DNA of 64,000 nucleotides from UBA946 sp031550725 (GTDB lineage Bacteria > Bacillota > Clostridia > Oscillospirales > Ruminococcaceae). The translations under genes and the position numbers were made by a program. Under the pieces are notes generated by a model. The model was not told the origin of the DNA. It ran no database searches and was given only the letters and a program-made list of their open reading frames with translations. This document shows positions 52,898 through 62,640 of the stretch, piece by piece. The stretch's first letter is position 1, and every line of letters begins with the position of its first letter. The DNA lies in the NCBI GenBank assembly GCA_031550725.1, contig JAVBOH010000004.1, positions 1 to 64,000 on the forward strand, read 5' to 3'.

Positions 52898-54724
52898 TTA
52901 TTCAAAATAAACCTTATGCCAAACAAGGAAAATAAACAGCGTCCAGATTTTACGGCTGTTGTCATACTTGCCATTTTTATGGTCATCAAGCAGTGACACA
53001 AGCATATCTGTGTTAAAGAAATGCTCGGCTGTTTCTGATGTAAAATGCTCCTTAACAATGTTATAATACTTATCTTCCTTGAGCCAAACCCTGATTGGCA
53101 CAGGGAAACCTAGCTTTTTCTTGTTTGCAGTCTGCGGCGGAGTTGCTTTTAATGCAGCCATTCGCATTGCATATTTAGTGTTTTCGTCAGTCACACGATA
53201 CTTTGATGGTATTCTCTCAGCAACAGCCATAACCTCTTTATCAAGGAACGGTACACGAAGTTCAAGTGAATTCGCCATCGACATTTTATCAGCCTTAAGC
53301 AGAATATCACCTGTCATCCAAAGGTGCAAGTCAAGATACTGCATCCTCGTAACATCATCCTTATCCTTAACCTTGTCATAAAAAGGACGTGTTATATCCA
53401 TCGCAGGAGGAGCATCTGTCTTGATTTTAAGAAGTGCTTTACGCTCTTTTTCAGTGAACATATATGCATTTCCGATAAAACGTTCCTCAAGGTCTTTTCC
53501 TCGTCTGACAAGGAAGTTAACTCCCCTTTTTGCAGGAAGCTTTGATGCAACCGCACCAATTCCTCGTCTGATTGGACGTGGGATAGCGTTATATGCAGGT
53601 GCTGAGGATGGCTCTTTGTAAATATTATATCCGCCGAAAATTTCGTCTGCACCCTCACCAGAAAGCACAACCTTTACATATTCCGATGCTTTGTTGCATA
53701 CAAAATAAAGTGCAATACAGGATGGGTCAGCAAGCGGTTCATCCATATGATATTGAATTTTTGCGATATTATCCCAGTATTCCTCAGGAGTGATAACCTT
53801 GCTTATGTTTTCCTTGTCGATATACTTGGAAAATTCCTTTGCCCATCCGATTTCGTTATATTTTTCGTCCTCACCGAAACCAACGGTAAAAGTCTTATCA
53901 ACATTCGCAACAGCGGCAACATAGCTTGAATCTACGCCGCTTGATAAAAAGCTGCCAACCTCAACATCAGCAATTTTATGCGCTTCAACGGAATTTTTGA
54001 ATATATCAGTAATTTCATTAACCCAAGCGTCCAAATCAGGAGTGTTATCCTCGTTGAAATGAACATCCCAGTATCTTTTAACAGTCAAGTTTTTATCCTT
54101 ATACTTGAAACAATGAGCAGCAGGAAGCTTGAAAACATTCTTGAAAAACGTTTCAGTTGTTGGTGAATATTGAAATGTCAGATAGTTTTCAAGCGCAGTA
54201 TCATTCATTTCCTTAACAAAATCAGGATGCACGATAAATGACTTTATCTCCGAGCCAAACATAAATGTATCGCCCATCTGTGCATAATAAAGCGGCTTAA
54301 TGCCAAAGAAATCCCTTGCACCGAAAAGCTCTTTTGTCACAGTATCCCATATAACAAACGAGAACATACCACGAAGTTTATTTAGCAGGCCCTCACCAAA
54401 TTCCTCATAACCATGGAGTAAAACCTCAGAATCAGTTTTTGTTGTGAAAGTATGACCCTTTTCAATCAGCTCTTTTCGGATAGACTGATAATTATAAATC
54501 TCACCGTTAAAAAGCAAAACCTTGGTTTTATCCTCATTATAAATCGGCTGGTCGCCCGATTCCGTGATATCAATGATACTTAGGCGGCGAAAACCTAATG
54601 CAATATCGTTATCGGTATACTTTCCGCCCGAATCAGGACCTCTATGTTTAATTTTATCCATCATTTCTTCGATGGTTTTATTTGAATCATTTTTTGTGTT
54701 GGTAAATCCGACATATCCGCACAT
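52898..54724 (-). CDS. asnB: Asparagine synthase, glutamine-hydrolysing
   Basis: 608 residues. Starts MCGYVGFTN with Cys2 as the glutaminase nucleophile. The glutaminase domain has RGPDSGG and LLFNGEIYNYQ; the synthetase domain has the PP-loop VGSFLSSGVDSSYVAA and VVLSGEGADEIFGGY. Converts aspartate, glutamine and ATP to asparagine. Full length, monocistronic. A ribosome site GGAG precedes the ATG. Confidence 0.95.
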   Translation of the reverse strand: MCGYVGFTNTKNDSNKTIEEMMDKIKHRGPDSGGKYTDNDIALGFRRLSIIDITESGDQPIYNEDKTKVLLFNGEIYNYQSIRKELIEKGHTFTTKTDSEVLLHGYEEFGEGLLNKLRGMFSFVIWDTVTKELFGARDFFGIKPLYYAQMGDTFMFGSEIKSFIVHPDFVKEMNDTALENYLTFQYSPTTETFFKNVFKLPAAHCFKYKDKNLTVKRYWDVHFNEDNTPDLDAWVNEITDIFKNSVEAHKIADVEVGSFLSSGVDSSYVAAVANVDKTFTVGFGEDEKYNEIGWAKEFSKYIDKENISKVITPEEYWDNIAKIQYHMDEPLADPSCIALYFVCNKASEYVKVVLSGEGADEIFGGYNIYKEPSSAPAYNAIPRPIRRGIGAVASKLPAKRGVNFLVRRGKDLEERFIGNAYMFTEKERKALLKIKTDAPPAMDITRPFYDKVKDKDDVTRMQYLDLHLWMTGDILLKADKMSMANSLELRVPFLDKEVMAVAERIPSKYRVTDENTKYAMRMAALKATPPQTANKKKLGFPVPIRVWLKEDKYYNIVKEHFTSETAEHFFNTDMLVSLLDDHKNGKYDNSRKIWTLFIFLVWHKVYFE

Positions 54725-54871
54725 TAAGCAGTTCCTCCGTAATTTTTATCATTAATGCAATAACATTTCATACCTTATTATTATACATTATTATGCAGTT
54801 TATTGCAATAGAAGAAGTAAAAATAAAATTTAGCAATAAAATTTGATGTTTTAAATTTATATTTAAATGAA

Positions 54872-54901
54872 TTGACAAATTGAATAGTTATGCGATACAA
54901 T
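54872..54901 (+). promoter_or_regulatory. Promoter of small hypothetical gene
   Basis: -35 TTGACA (54872-54877), 18-base spacer, -10 TACAAT (54896-54901). Confidence 0.65.
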
Positions 54902-54938
54902 GAGATATAATAAATATTTGAAAGTGACATGAATTAAA

Positions 54939-55358
54939 ATGAGAATTATTGATTTAATAAAAATATGTACTTATGAAAGCATTGAAACAAAAATCATACT
55001 ACATTATGGTACAAAGGATTTAGCCTGCTATAAAAAATTATATAATAAGTTGAAACTAATGAAAATAAACACTGTTCCTAAAGAGGATTTATATATTTAT
55101 ATCACTGCTTTTAAGGAAACAAATGATGAGGACATAAAAGTTCTTGTTTTTAATGAGGATGACACATCATTATATTTTGATGTATCCGCATTTGATATGA
55201 CAAATAATGATGTCTACTCGATTTCAGCATCATGCTATTCTAATTTTCTTCATTATAACATTGATGAAAAAACATTGCATAATTTTAAACCAGAGAGCAT
55301 ATTAGCACATTGTCTTTGGGAGATTACGTATTATGAGTTTGAGGATAATGTAAACTAA
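54939..55358 (+). CDS. Hypothetical protein, 139 residues
   Basis: No known domain recognised. Alternating strands and helices (EDIKVLVFNEDDTSLYFDVS; SILAHCLWEITYYEFEDN) suggest a small alpha/beta protein. Start ATG with GAAAGTGAC upstream, a modest ribosome site; own promoter. No signal peptide. The 260 bases after it (55359-55620) hold no gene that I can see. Confidence 0.55.
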   Translation: MRIIDLIKICTYESIETKIILHYGTKDLACYKKLYNKLKLMKINTVPKEDLYIYITAFKETNDEDIKVLVFNEDDTSLYFDVSAFDMTNNDVYSISASCYSNFLHYNIDEKTLHNFKPESILAHCLWEITYYEFEDNVN

Positions 55359-55665
55359 TAAAAATCATAGGTAAATTACTCATGGAACTAGTATTATTAT
55401 GAAATACACAATTGGGTTTATATAAAATTATTTATTACTTAATTGGAGAGGGTTTGCCACGTATATGTTAATGTGATATTGTTAATTTTGCATAATAAAC
55501 AATACAAATATCACTAGACAGCTTGTTATATTTATGCAAAAGAATATAGACATTATCTGAACTATTTATTCATATATTGTTATTGGTTTTTAGATAATTA
55601 ATTTATATGATTATGCTATAATGACATTGAAAAAAACTATTACTAAAATAAGGGAGATAATTCAT

Positions 55666-56415
55666 ATGGATTTAACAACGATTATAGGTGTAATTTTAGG
55701 TATTGTAGCTGTTATTATCGGAATGTATTTTAAAGGTGTTCCATTTTCTGCTTTGGTTAATCCGGCAGCCTTTACTATTATTATATTAGGTACAATTGCG
55801 GTTATTGTTATCGCTTTTCCTGGAAAAGAGTTAAAAAATATAGGTAAATATTTCGGTATTTTGTTTGGAAATAAAAAACTACTTTCCAGTGAAAAAGCAG
55901 TTGAAATAATGGTTGAGTGTGCTGAAACAGCTCGTCGTAGCGGTTTACTAGCGCTTGAAAGCAGAATTGATACGATTGAAGATCCATTTCTAAGGCATGG
56001 TATACAATTGTTAGTAGATACATCAAATCCTGAAACAATTCGAGATATTTTAACAGAGGACGTTAAAGCAATGGAAGAACGTCATGCAGTTGCGCCTGCT
56101 ATATTTTCACAGGCAGGTACATATGCACCTACACTAGGTGTTTTGGGTGCGGTTCTCGGATTGATTGCAGCATTATCTGAGATTAACGATACAGAAGCGG
56201 TAGGTATCGCAATTTCAGCAGCATTCGTTGCTACACTGCTCGGTATCTTTACAGGTTATGTTTTGTGGAATCCTTTTGCTAATAAGTTAAAACGTAAATC
56301 TGCTATTGAAGTTTCTACAAAAATGCTAATTATTGAAGGTATTTGTTCAATCGCTACCGGATATCCGCCACGTCAGATTCAAGAAAATCTTTTATCTTAT
56401 CTTAAAACCGTTTAG
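55666..56415 (+). CDS. motA: Flagellar motor stator protein MotA
   Basis: 249 residues from ATG after AGGGAG; an upstream ATG at 55621 lacks a site. Four membrane helices, two near the N-terminus and two at ~150-210 (TLGVLGAVLGLIAALS). Forms the proton or sodium channel with MotB. 50 bases before motB in one operon. Confidence 0.9.
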   Translation: MDLTTIIGVILGIVAVIIGMYFKGVPFSALVNPAAFTIIILGTIAVIVIAFPGKELKNIGKYFGILFGNKKLLSSEKAVEIMVECAETARRSGLLALESRIDTIEDPFLRHGIQLLVDTSNPETIRDILTEDVKAMEERHAVAPAIFSQAGTYAPTLGVLGAVLGLIAALSEINDTEAVGIAISAAFVATLLGIFTGYVLWNPFANKLKRKSAIEVSTKMLIIEGICSIATGYPPRQIQENLLSYLKTV

Positions 56416-56465
56416 TTATAATTTTAACTAGATAGGTATCTGCTCTTGAGAGGGGAAATTACCCA

Positions 56466-57281
56466 ATGGAAAAAAAAACAAAACCCAAAAAGCATGAAGA
56501 GCATATGGGCGAGGCTTGGTTGCTGCCATATGCCGATGTATTGACATTACTTCTGGCACTATTTATTGTTTTATATGCCTCAAGTAACATAGATAAAGAA
56601 AAATTACAAGAAATAGCCTCTGGTTTCAGAGCAGGTTTGACCTCAGGTTTTGGTGGTTATAACGGAAGTAAGATGCTGGGTGAAGAAGAACCGCCTGATG
56701 AAATGACTGGGGCAGAATTTGGTTTGGATTTACAGCTTGAAACTCTTTATAATGATATACAGATATATTTGCAACAAAATAATCTTGAGGAAAGTATAGA
56801 GCTTTCAGTAACCTCCGAAAGTGTAATGATTACACTTGCTAATGATATATGGTTTGATTCTGGTTCAGCATATGTCAGTGATAAGATGACAGATTCAGCT
56901 AAAGCATTAGCTGGACTTCTTTCAAAAAGCCAAGTTGAAAACAATAATATATTATACGTTGCTATCATCGGACATACTGACAATATTCCTATTAACAATG
57001 ATGAATTTACTTCAAACTGGCATTTGAGCGTAATGAGAGCTGTTAATTTTATGCATGATATGATTGAATATTCCAATCTTAATCCAAAATATTTCAATGC
57101 ACGAGGTTATGGTGAATATGAACCAATTGACACTAATGATACAGCAGAAGGACGTCGGCATAACCGACGTGTAGAGGTTATGATTTCGCTTGCTCCTGAA
57201 GTTGAGAGTGATGCTGATGAAGTAAATGATGAAGTTATTGACTCATATGGACTTCCAATAAAAGAAAAGCCAAATATGTAA
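56466..57281 (+). CDS. motB: Flagellar motor stator protein MotB
   Basis: 271 residues. A basic N-terminus is followed by one membrane helix with the critical aspartate (LPYADVLTLLLALFIVLYA, Asp near 26). The OmpA-like peptidoglycan-binding domain covers ~120-250 (IGHTDNIP, NWHLSVMRAVN, and RGYGEYEP...RRHNRRVEV). Indicates that the organism is motile or once was. No other flagellar genes in the window. Confidence 0.92.
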   Translation: MEKKTKPKKHEEHMGEAWLLPYADVLTLLLALFIVLYASSNIDKEKLQEIASGFRAGLTSGFGGYNGSKMLGEEEPPDEMTGAEFGLDLQLETLYNDIQIYLQQNNLEESIELSVTSESVMITLANDIWFDSGSAYVSDKMTDSAKALAGLLSKSQVENNNILYVAIIGHTDNIPINNDEFTSNWHLSVMRAVNFMHDMIEYSNLNPKYFNARGYGEYEPIDTNDTAEGRRHNRRVEVMISLAPEVESDADEVNDEVIDSYGLPIKEKPNM

Positions 57282-57320
57282 TATACATAAACATGATTAT
57301 TAATTAATATCTGCACATTA

Positions 57321-57370
57321 AAAATAACCATTTGACTGCATAAAAAAATGCAAATCAAATGGTTATTTTT
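57321..57370. terminator. Shared terminator of motAB and the GH5 gene
   Basis: AAAATAACCATTTGA (57321-57335) pairs with 57355-57369, T-rich on both sides. Confidence 0.85.
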
Positions 57371-57378
57371 TTCATATA

Positions 57379-59124
57379 TTACTCAGCAGGTGCATAAGTA
57401 AATGTAACTTCAAGAGTTGATATTTTCTTGTTATCTGCAAGCTTTAAATTTTGTGCGGATGCCTTTGACAAATCACCGTTTGACCTTGCTTCATCAGGAA
57501 GAGCATTAACCCATCCATTATAAAGATTTACTCTTGTTGTAATTCCGTCATCAGTGCAAGTATAATACTCATTTTCAGCAGTGAAAACCTCGTCACCGAT
57601 TTTTATTTCATCAATTGTAACCATGTAATTAGGATATAAAACCTCACCGTTTGCGATAGCCAAAGCACAGAATGATGTACCCTTTGCCTTTAGCACTTTC
57701 CTTAAATCAAGGCTTACAGTGTATGTTCCTGCACCGTTAATAATAGCGTCATTTGCCTCAAGTCCTGTTGTTTTTGAACCTGGGTTATAAACATCTCCAA
57801 CGCTGTATGTTACTGTATAATCGGCACTCTGATACATTATCCATGCAACAGCAGTGTTAGAGTCAAGCTCAATTATATCACCCTCAAATGATGCAGGAGC
57901 ATTAGCAGCAACCTCATCCATGCGAGCCTTTGCATTTGCCTTTTCGTCATCTATGCTTAAAGCTGACTGTGAAGATAAACTTCTGTCCTTGAAAATCTGA
58001 GCCATAGTTTCATCCTTGATTTTGCCGTCAAGGCGTTTATATAAGCCATTACAGTCCCAAAGTACAGGAACATAGTTATAATAATCGCAGTTATCAAGGA
58101 AGTTTGAAGTAAATCTGTCAGTACCCTCCTTAACCTTACTGTTTGTCGGAAGAGCGCCATATTCACCGATAATAACGCCATATCCTTGGTTTGTGAACTT
58201 TGTCATCATCTCAAGGAAAGCGTTCATTTCTTGATAATCACGCTTTGTACCCCAGTTTGAAATGCCCTCCTCAAGAGTATAATTTGATGGAGTATAATAA
58301 TGAACTGACACCAAAAGCTTGTTTTTTGCAGTGTCCTCAGGCATTTTAAATTTATCGCTGCAAGTTAGTTTAATGTCAGTGTTATAGCCAGCAATCAGCA
58401 AGAAACGGTTTTTATTATTTCCCCCTGCTGCTCTGATAGTCTTGACAAATGCACTGTTAATTTCGTTAGTCTTTTCGTAGCATTCATCCTTTGTCAATGC
58501 ACCAGTATCCTTGCAAATAGCTGTTTCATTAAGACGGTCACCCAGCTCCTCATTTGCACTCTCGAAAACCAGTTTGTCATCATATTTCTCATAACGCTTA
58601 GCAATCTGTGTCCACATTGATGTGTACATATCCATAGCTTTTGTACGTGTTTCCTCGCTTGCAGAGCCGAACATTCCCCACCAGCCACCGTCCCAGTGGT
58701 CATTAACGATAACATACATATCATTGTTCATAGCATACCCGATAATCTCATCAACACGGTTTAAAAGTGCCTCACTGATTGTATAATCACCTGATTCATA
58801 TGCCATACCGTTTGTCCATGCCACAGGGACACGCAATGTATCAAAACCCGCTTCTTTCATGCCGTCGATGATAGCCTGTGTCGTTGACGGCTGTCCCCAA
58901 AGACCTTCAAAGCTTGATGCAGGCAAGGTATTGCTTGTCACAGTATGACCATATGCCTCCATTGTATTTCCGAGGTTAATGCCATTTCCCATAAGTCTTG
59001 AAACTTCTATCGCAGTCAATTCCGAGCCGCTTGTCTTTTTTTCACACCCTGTGAAAAGCATTGTAAATGACATTACAGCCGCTAATGTAATCGATGCCAT
59101 TTTTAACGCTTTAAATTTTTTCAT
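57379..59124 (-). CDS. GH5 endoglucanase-like lipoprotein with C-terminal binding module
   Basis: 581 residues from ATG 59122-59124 (AAAGGA ten bases upstream). Lipobox FTGC near residue 27. GH5 catalytic domain (~40-380): GINLGNTMEAYG, RVPVAWTNG, VIVNDHW, acid/base E in FESANEELGDR, and nucleophile E in VIIGEYGALP. A beta-rich C-terminal domain (~420-581: NTAVAWIMYQSADYTVTYSV) is probably a carbohydrate-binding module. Anchored on the cell surface; expected to cut beta-1,4-glucans or related plant polymers. No dockerin seen. Confidence 0.9.
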   Translation of the reverse strand: MKKFKALKMASITLAAVMSFTMLFTGCEKKTSGSELTAIEVSRLMGNGINLGNTMEAYGHTVTSNTLPASSFEGLWGQPSTTQAIIDGMKEAGFDTLRVPVAWTNGMAYESGDYTISEALLNRVDEIIGYAMNNDMYVIVNDHWDGGWWGMFGSASEETRTKAMDMYTSMWTQIAKRYEKYDDKLVFESANEELGDRLNETAICKDTGALTKDECYEKTNEINSAFVKTIRAAGGNNKNRFLLIAGYNTDIKLTCSDKFKMPEDTAKNKLLVSVHYYTPSNYTLEEGISNWGTKRDYQEMNAFLEMMTKFTNQGYGVIIGEYGALPTNSKVKEGTDRFTSNFLDNCDYYNYVPVLWDCNGLYKRLDGKIKDETMAQIFKDRSLSSQSALSIDDEKANAKARMDEVAANAPASFEGDIIELDSNTAVAWIMYQSADYTVTYSVGDVYNPGSKTTGLEANDAIINGAGTYTVSLDLRKVLKAKGTSFCALAIANGEVLYPNYMVTIDEIKIGDEVFTAENEYYTCTDDGITTRVNLYNGWVNALPDEARSNGDLSKASAQNLKLADNKKISTLEVTFTYAPAE

Positions 59125-59268
59125 CAATAAATCATCCTTTACATATAATATTTTTATTGCAACTACATTATAATATATTTTCTTCAAAGTGTCAACATTT
59201 ATATATCAGCTATCAACGTAAAACATACGATAGGTTATTTTTCATAACTATAATTATATATTTGTAGA

Positions 59269-59287
59269 GTTGGAGATCTACTCCAAC
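59269..59287. terminator. Small hairpin, possible terminator
   Basis: GTTGGAG (59269-59275) pairs with CTCCAAC (59281-59287), then CCTTTTAG on the plus strand. It lies past the stop of the Imm-5-like gene. Confidence 0.35.
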
Positions 59288-59344
59288 CCTTTTAGTCTAC
59301 CCTACATTATTTGTGTGATTTGTATATTAATGCGTTTGTCATAA

Positions 59345-59872
59345 TCAGCAATACCAGTTAACCTTTGCAGGATTCGGCTCATTCTCCACCGCAATTTTAT
59401 GCAGTCTTTCCTCATAATCTAAGCATACCTCACCAGCAATGCTGTCATAAACCTCATCACTTTGGTCAAATCCAACACGGTCATATGCTATTGCGGCGGA
59501 TGCATAAAATGCAAGTCCAAGCGAATGGGTAGGGGTATAAATCACAGCTGTGGCTTGTCCGATTACCCTTGCGGCAGCTTGTGCAACTGGGTTGTTTTCG
59601 AGTTCCTTTGCAGATATATTACAATCAGCAACTGCCTTTTTTAATTCGGGTAATTTTATCGCTTTTGCAGCAAAATCATGTGCCGCCTGCAAAGCCATTT
59701 CAGGTCGCATATCATTTTCGCAATGCTTCTTAAAAAGCGGAACTATAACATCCTCTGCATATGCAATGCTCCATTTCGAAAGGGTTTCCTTGCTTTGTGT
59801 TTCAATTACTTTCATAAGCGACAGGATATATGGTGAATCAGCACTCCCTAGCATTTTTCGTAGTTTCGGCAT
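59345..59872 (-). CDS. Imm-5-like putative immunity protein
   Basis: 175 residues, helical. Conserved pattern KWSIAYAEDVIVPLFKKH, MALQAAHDFAAKAIKLPELK, VAQAAARVIGQATAVIYTPT, and AVENEPNPAKVNW. Matches the Imm-5 family, named for association with polymorphic toxins. No toxin gene is adjacent here, and the family may have another role. Monocistronic. Confidence 0.7.
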   Translation of the reverse strand: MPKLRKMLGSADSPYILSLMKVIETQSKETLSKWSIAYAEDVIVPLFKKHCENDMRPEMALQAAHDFAAKAIKLPELKKAVADCNISAKELENNPVAQAAARVIGQATAVIYTPTHSLGLAFYASAAIAYDRVGFDQSDEVYDSIAGEVCLDYEERLHKIAVENEPNPAKVNWYC

Positions 59873-60179
59873 ACTATATTACCTCATTTGCAATAAATTA
59901 TTATGACACATTATATCATAGTTTTATATGAATTACAATGGATATAGAATAAATATCACGACAAACCCATGAATATATGAAATGTACAAATGGTGTAGAG
60001 CAGTGGTTCTGAGCCTGCCGTTGTTATTTCAAAAAGTAAATCTAAACTGGTTGTAGTTCCAATCCTAATTTTACAAATTCGTGTATTGGTTGTAATATAG
60101 TTGTGAGAAGTATCGATAAATTCTGAAAAGGTTAATGTGAAATATAATATCTGCTGTAAACTAAATTGCTCAGTACACA
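59873..60179. other. Intergenic stretch, no convincing gene
   Basis: An open frame of 74 codons (59956-60180, minus) starts on the stop of the acyltransferase gene (TAATG) but has no ribosome site and an unusual composition. I do not accept it as a gene. Nothing else seen. Confidence 0.45.
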
Positions 60180-61214
60180 TTATTTGTTTTTATTAAATTT
60201 ATATGGGAATGAAAAGAGTGGTGATAGAGATTTTTGAATAATAGAAGATGAAAGTAATAAAACAATAAAAACTGAAAATATTACAGAAAACAAAATACTT
60301 AAAAATCGATTTTTTGCAAAACTCAAATCAATATATTTTGTATATATAATAATAAAAACACCATGTAATAAATAAACTGACATACTTCTTTGACCGATTT
60401 TGGATATGATTATTTTCTTATTAGGTATGAATGATATAATGAGCAATGACGTTATGATAGCTAAAAAATACAAGTAAATCCTAGTGTAGATATTGTAGCC
60501 TAGAATTGCTGAATATGAACTTGAACCATATAACCAACGTAAATTAATACTGTATTGTTCTATATAAATGCCTATAAGAACTACAAAATTAACAGTGATT
60601 AACAATATTCTTACCCTTGTTTTTGATACTTCAGATTTTAGTTTTTCTAACCAATCCATTTTTTTTATTATAACTCCTACTATAAAAAATGGCAGGAAAT
60701 ATATAATTCTTGAAAAGCTTAAAAACGCACCAATCGATGTAGCATAACCAGCTAATAAACTTATAACGATTGACAAACCTAAGGCAATCATCATACTTGA
60801 CTTTTTACATAAAAACATTTCAATTATTGGCAAAATCAAGTTCCATACAACCATTGCCATAAGATACCACATAAACCAGTATGGTTTAACGAATTGTAAA
60901 GGCATATCGGCACTTTTAATCAGATTATTTAATATTATATATACAAATTGAAATATAACATATGGATATACCATGTTTGTTAATAATTTTAGCGGATTGC
61001 TTTTTGCAAGATACCCAGAACAAAAAACAAACAGTGGCATATGGAACAAATATATATATATATAAATTACTTTATTAATATTGACTGCAATTGGTTCAAT
61101 TACATGACCGAAAACGACTAGAAAAATTAAAACTGCTTTTAAATTATCAAAAAAATAAATACGAGATTTTTCATTATCTATATTTATAATCTTATCATCT
61201 TTAACAACATTCAA
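60180..61214 (-). CDS. Acyltransferase family 3 membrane protein
   Basis: 344 residues, about ten membrane helices. Family signature YFFDNLKAVLIFLVVFGHVI near the N-terminus (catalytic His in FGH), and LFVFCSGYLAK. Transfers acyl groups, usually acetyl, to exported glycans. More AT-rich than its neighbours, including an (AT)n stretch near 61050, which may hint at recent gain. Substrate unknown. Confidence 0.85.
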   Translation of the reverse strand: MNVVKDDKIINIDNEKSRIYFFDNLKAVLIFLVVFGHVIEPIAVNINKVIYIYIYLFHMPLFVFCSGYLAKSNPLKLLTNMVYPYVIFQFVYIILNNLIKSADMPLQFVKPYWFMWYLMAMVVWNLILPIIEMFLCKKSSMMIALGLSIVISLLAGYATSIGAFLSFSRIIYFLPFFIVGVIIKKMDWLEKLKSEVSKTRVRILLITVNFVVLIGIYIEQYSINLRWLYGSSSYSAILGYNIYTRIYLYFLAIITSLLIISFIPNKKIIISKIGQRSMSVYLLHGVFIIIYTKYIDLSFAKNRFLSILFSVIFSVFIVLLLSSSIIQKSLSPLFSFPYKFNKNK

Positions 61215-61238
61215 ATTGCTAACCTCTTCTCAATATCT

Positions 61239-61276
61239 AAAATGCACATCAAAATAAAATTTTAATGTGCATTTTT
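61239..61276. terminator. Terminator of dnaJ
   Basis: AAAATGCACAT (61239-61249) pairs with ATGTGCATTTT (61265-61275). Confidence 0.75.
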
Positions 61277-61279
61277 ACT

Positions 61280-62431
61280 TTATTTTTCGAAAGCATTTTT
61301 AAGTTTCTCAAAGAACGACTTACGCTTGTTATAATTATCCTCATTAACAGATTCATCAAAAGCCTTAAGCAGCTCTTTCTGCTTTTTATTCAAGCCCTTT
61401 GGAACTTCAATAAATACATGAACATACTGGTCTCCCCTGTCACTGCGGCGAAGTTTTTTGATACCCTTGCCTTTGAAACGGAAAACTGCACCATTCTGTG
61501 TGCCCTCAGGAATGGTATATTTAACCTTTCCATCGATAGTTGGAACAGTGATTTCATCGCCAAGAACTGCCTGCATATATGTGATTGGACATTCAGTATG
61601 AACATCAAAGCCATCACGCTCAAAAATTGGGTCAGGACGAACTGACACATTCAAATGCAAATCACCTGATGGACCTCCGTTAAGACCTGAATGACCCTGT
61701 CCTGAAACCTGCATAGTCTGACCATCATCAATACCAGCAGGAATTTCCACGGAAATAGTCTTAGAATTCTGAACACGTCCGCCGCCATGACACTTTGAAC
61801 ATGGGTTGGAAATAGTTTTGCCCTTACCATTACACTTCGGACAAGTTTTCTGTGATGAAATGTTGCCGAATGGAGTTCGCTGTGTAGTTCTAACCATACC
61901 AGAGCCGTGACAATCGGAACAAGTATCAGCAGATGAGCCGTTAGCCGCACCACTTCCGTGGCACTCCGAACAGCTTTCCATACGGTTGACGGTTACATCA
62001 ACTTTCTTGCCAAAGCAAGCATCCATAAAGCTTATGTTAACATTTGACTGAATATCCTGACCACGTCTAGGTGCATTAGGATTAGAAGAGCGTCCACCGC
62101 TAAAACCGCCGCCGAAAAAGCTAGAGAATATATCACCGATGTCACCCATATCTCCGAACCCGCCGAATCCTCCATATCCTCCGGCTCCTCCGCCATAGGA
62201 TGGGTCAACTCCTGCGTGTCCAAACTGGTCATATCTGCCCTTCTTTTCAGAGTCTGACAAAACCTCATAAGCTTCATTCGCCTCCTTGAACTTTGCCTCT
62301 GCCTCTTTATTATCTGGATTGAGGTCTGGATGATATTTCTTCGCAAGACCTCGGTATGCTTTTTTTATTTCATCATCCGTAGCACCCTTTTGAACGCCAA
62401 GGACTTCATAATAATCACGTTTGTCTGCCAT
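61280..62431 (-). CDS. dnaJ: Chaperone DnaJ
   Basis: 383 residues. J domain with HPD (KYHPDLNPDN), then Gly/Phe-rich region (GGAGGYGGFGGFGDMG). Four CxxCxGxG zinc motifs lie between ~150 and 215 (CSECHGSG, CSDCHGSG, CPKCNGKG, CSKCHGGG). The C-terminal substrate-binding domains follow. Stimulates DnaK ATPase and delivers substrates. It lies about 209 bases downstream of dnaK on the same strand. Confidence 0.96.
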   Translation of the reverse strand: MADKRDYYEVLGVQKGATDDEIKKAYRGLAKKYHPDLNPDNKEAEAKFKEANEAYEVLSDSEKKGRYDQFGHAGVDPSYGGGAGGYGGFGGFGDMGDIGDIFSSFFGGGFSGGRSSNPNAPRRGQDIQSNVNISFMDACFGKKVDVTVNRMESCSECHGSGAANGSSADTCSDCHGSGMVRTTQRTPFGNISSQKTCPKCNGKGKTISNPCSKCHGGGRVQNSKTISVEIPAGIDDGQTMQVSGQGHSGLNGGPSGDLHLNVSVRPDPIFERDGFDVHTECPITYMQAVLGDEITVPTIDGKVKYTIPEGTQNGAVFRFKGKGIKKLRRSDRGDQYVHVFIEVPKGLNKKQKELLKAFDESVNEDNYNKRKSFFEKLKNAFEK

Positions 62432-62592
62432 ATATATCTTCCTATCTCATATAAAAAATTCAATAATCTATGTATCCTTTGAAACTATATATTGTATGGG
62501 ATTTTTTGTAGGGACTGGCGTCCTCGACAATCCGTCGCATACTGATTATTTGTGGGACAATGTGGGCATAGTCCCCACAATAAACCAATAAC

Positions 62593-62620
62593 AAGGGGCA
62601 AAGGAATTGTCCTGCCCCTT
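62593..62620. terminator. Hairpin between dnaK and dnaJ
   Basis: AAGGGGCA (62593-62600) pairs with TGCCCCTT (62613-62620). No good T-run on the minus strand; may slow or process the dnaK-dnaJ transcript. The rest of 62432-62640 holds no gene. Confidence 0.4.
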
Positions 62621-62640
62621 TTATTGTTAATTTTTATTAA

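Noticed and set aside
59345..59872. Toxin-immunity locus based on the Imm-5-like gene
   Set aside because: No polymorphic toxin, secretion gene or other immunity gene lies nearby.
59956..60180. 74-codon minus-strand frame after the acyltransferase gene
   Set aside because: Starts on the TAATG stop overlap without a ribosome site, and the translation has no recognisable protein pattern.
61040..61062. (AT)n simple repeat as a possible phase-variation site
   Set aside because: It lies inside the acyltransferase frame, but the tract is short and a dinucleotide run in AT-rich DNA is expected; no evidence of slippage.
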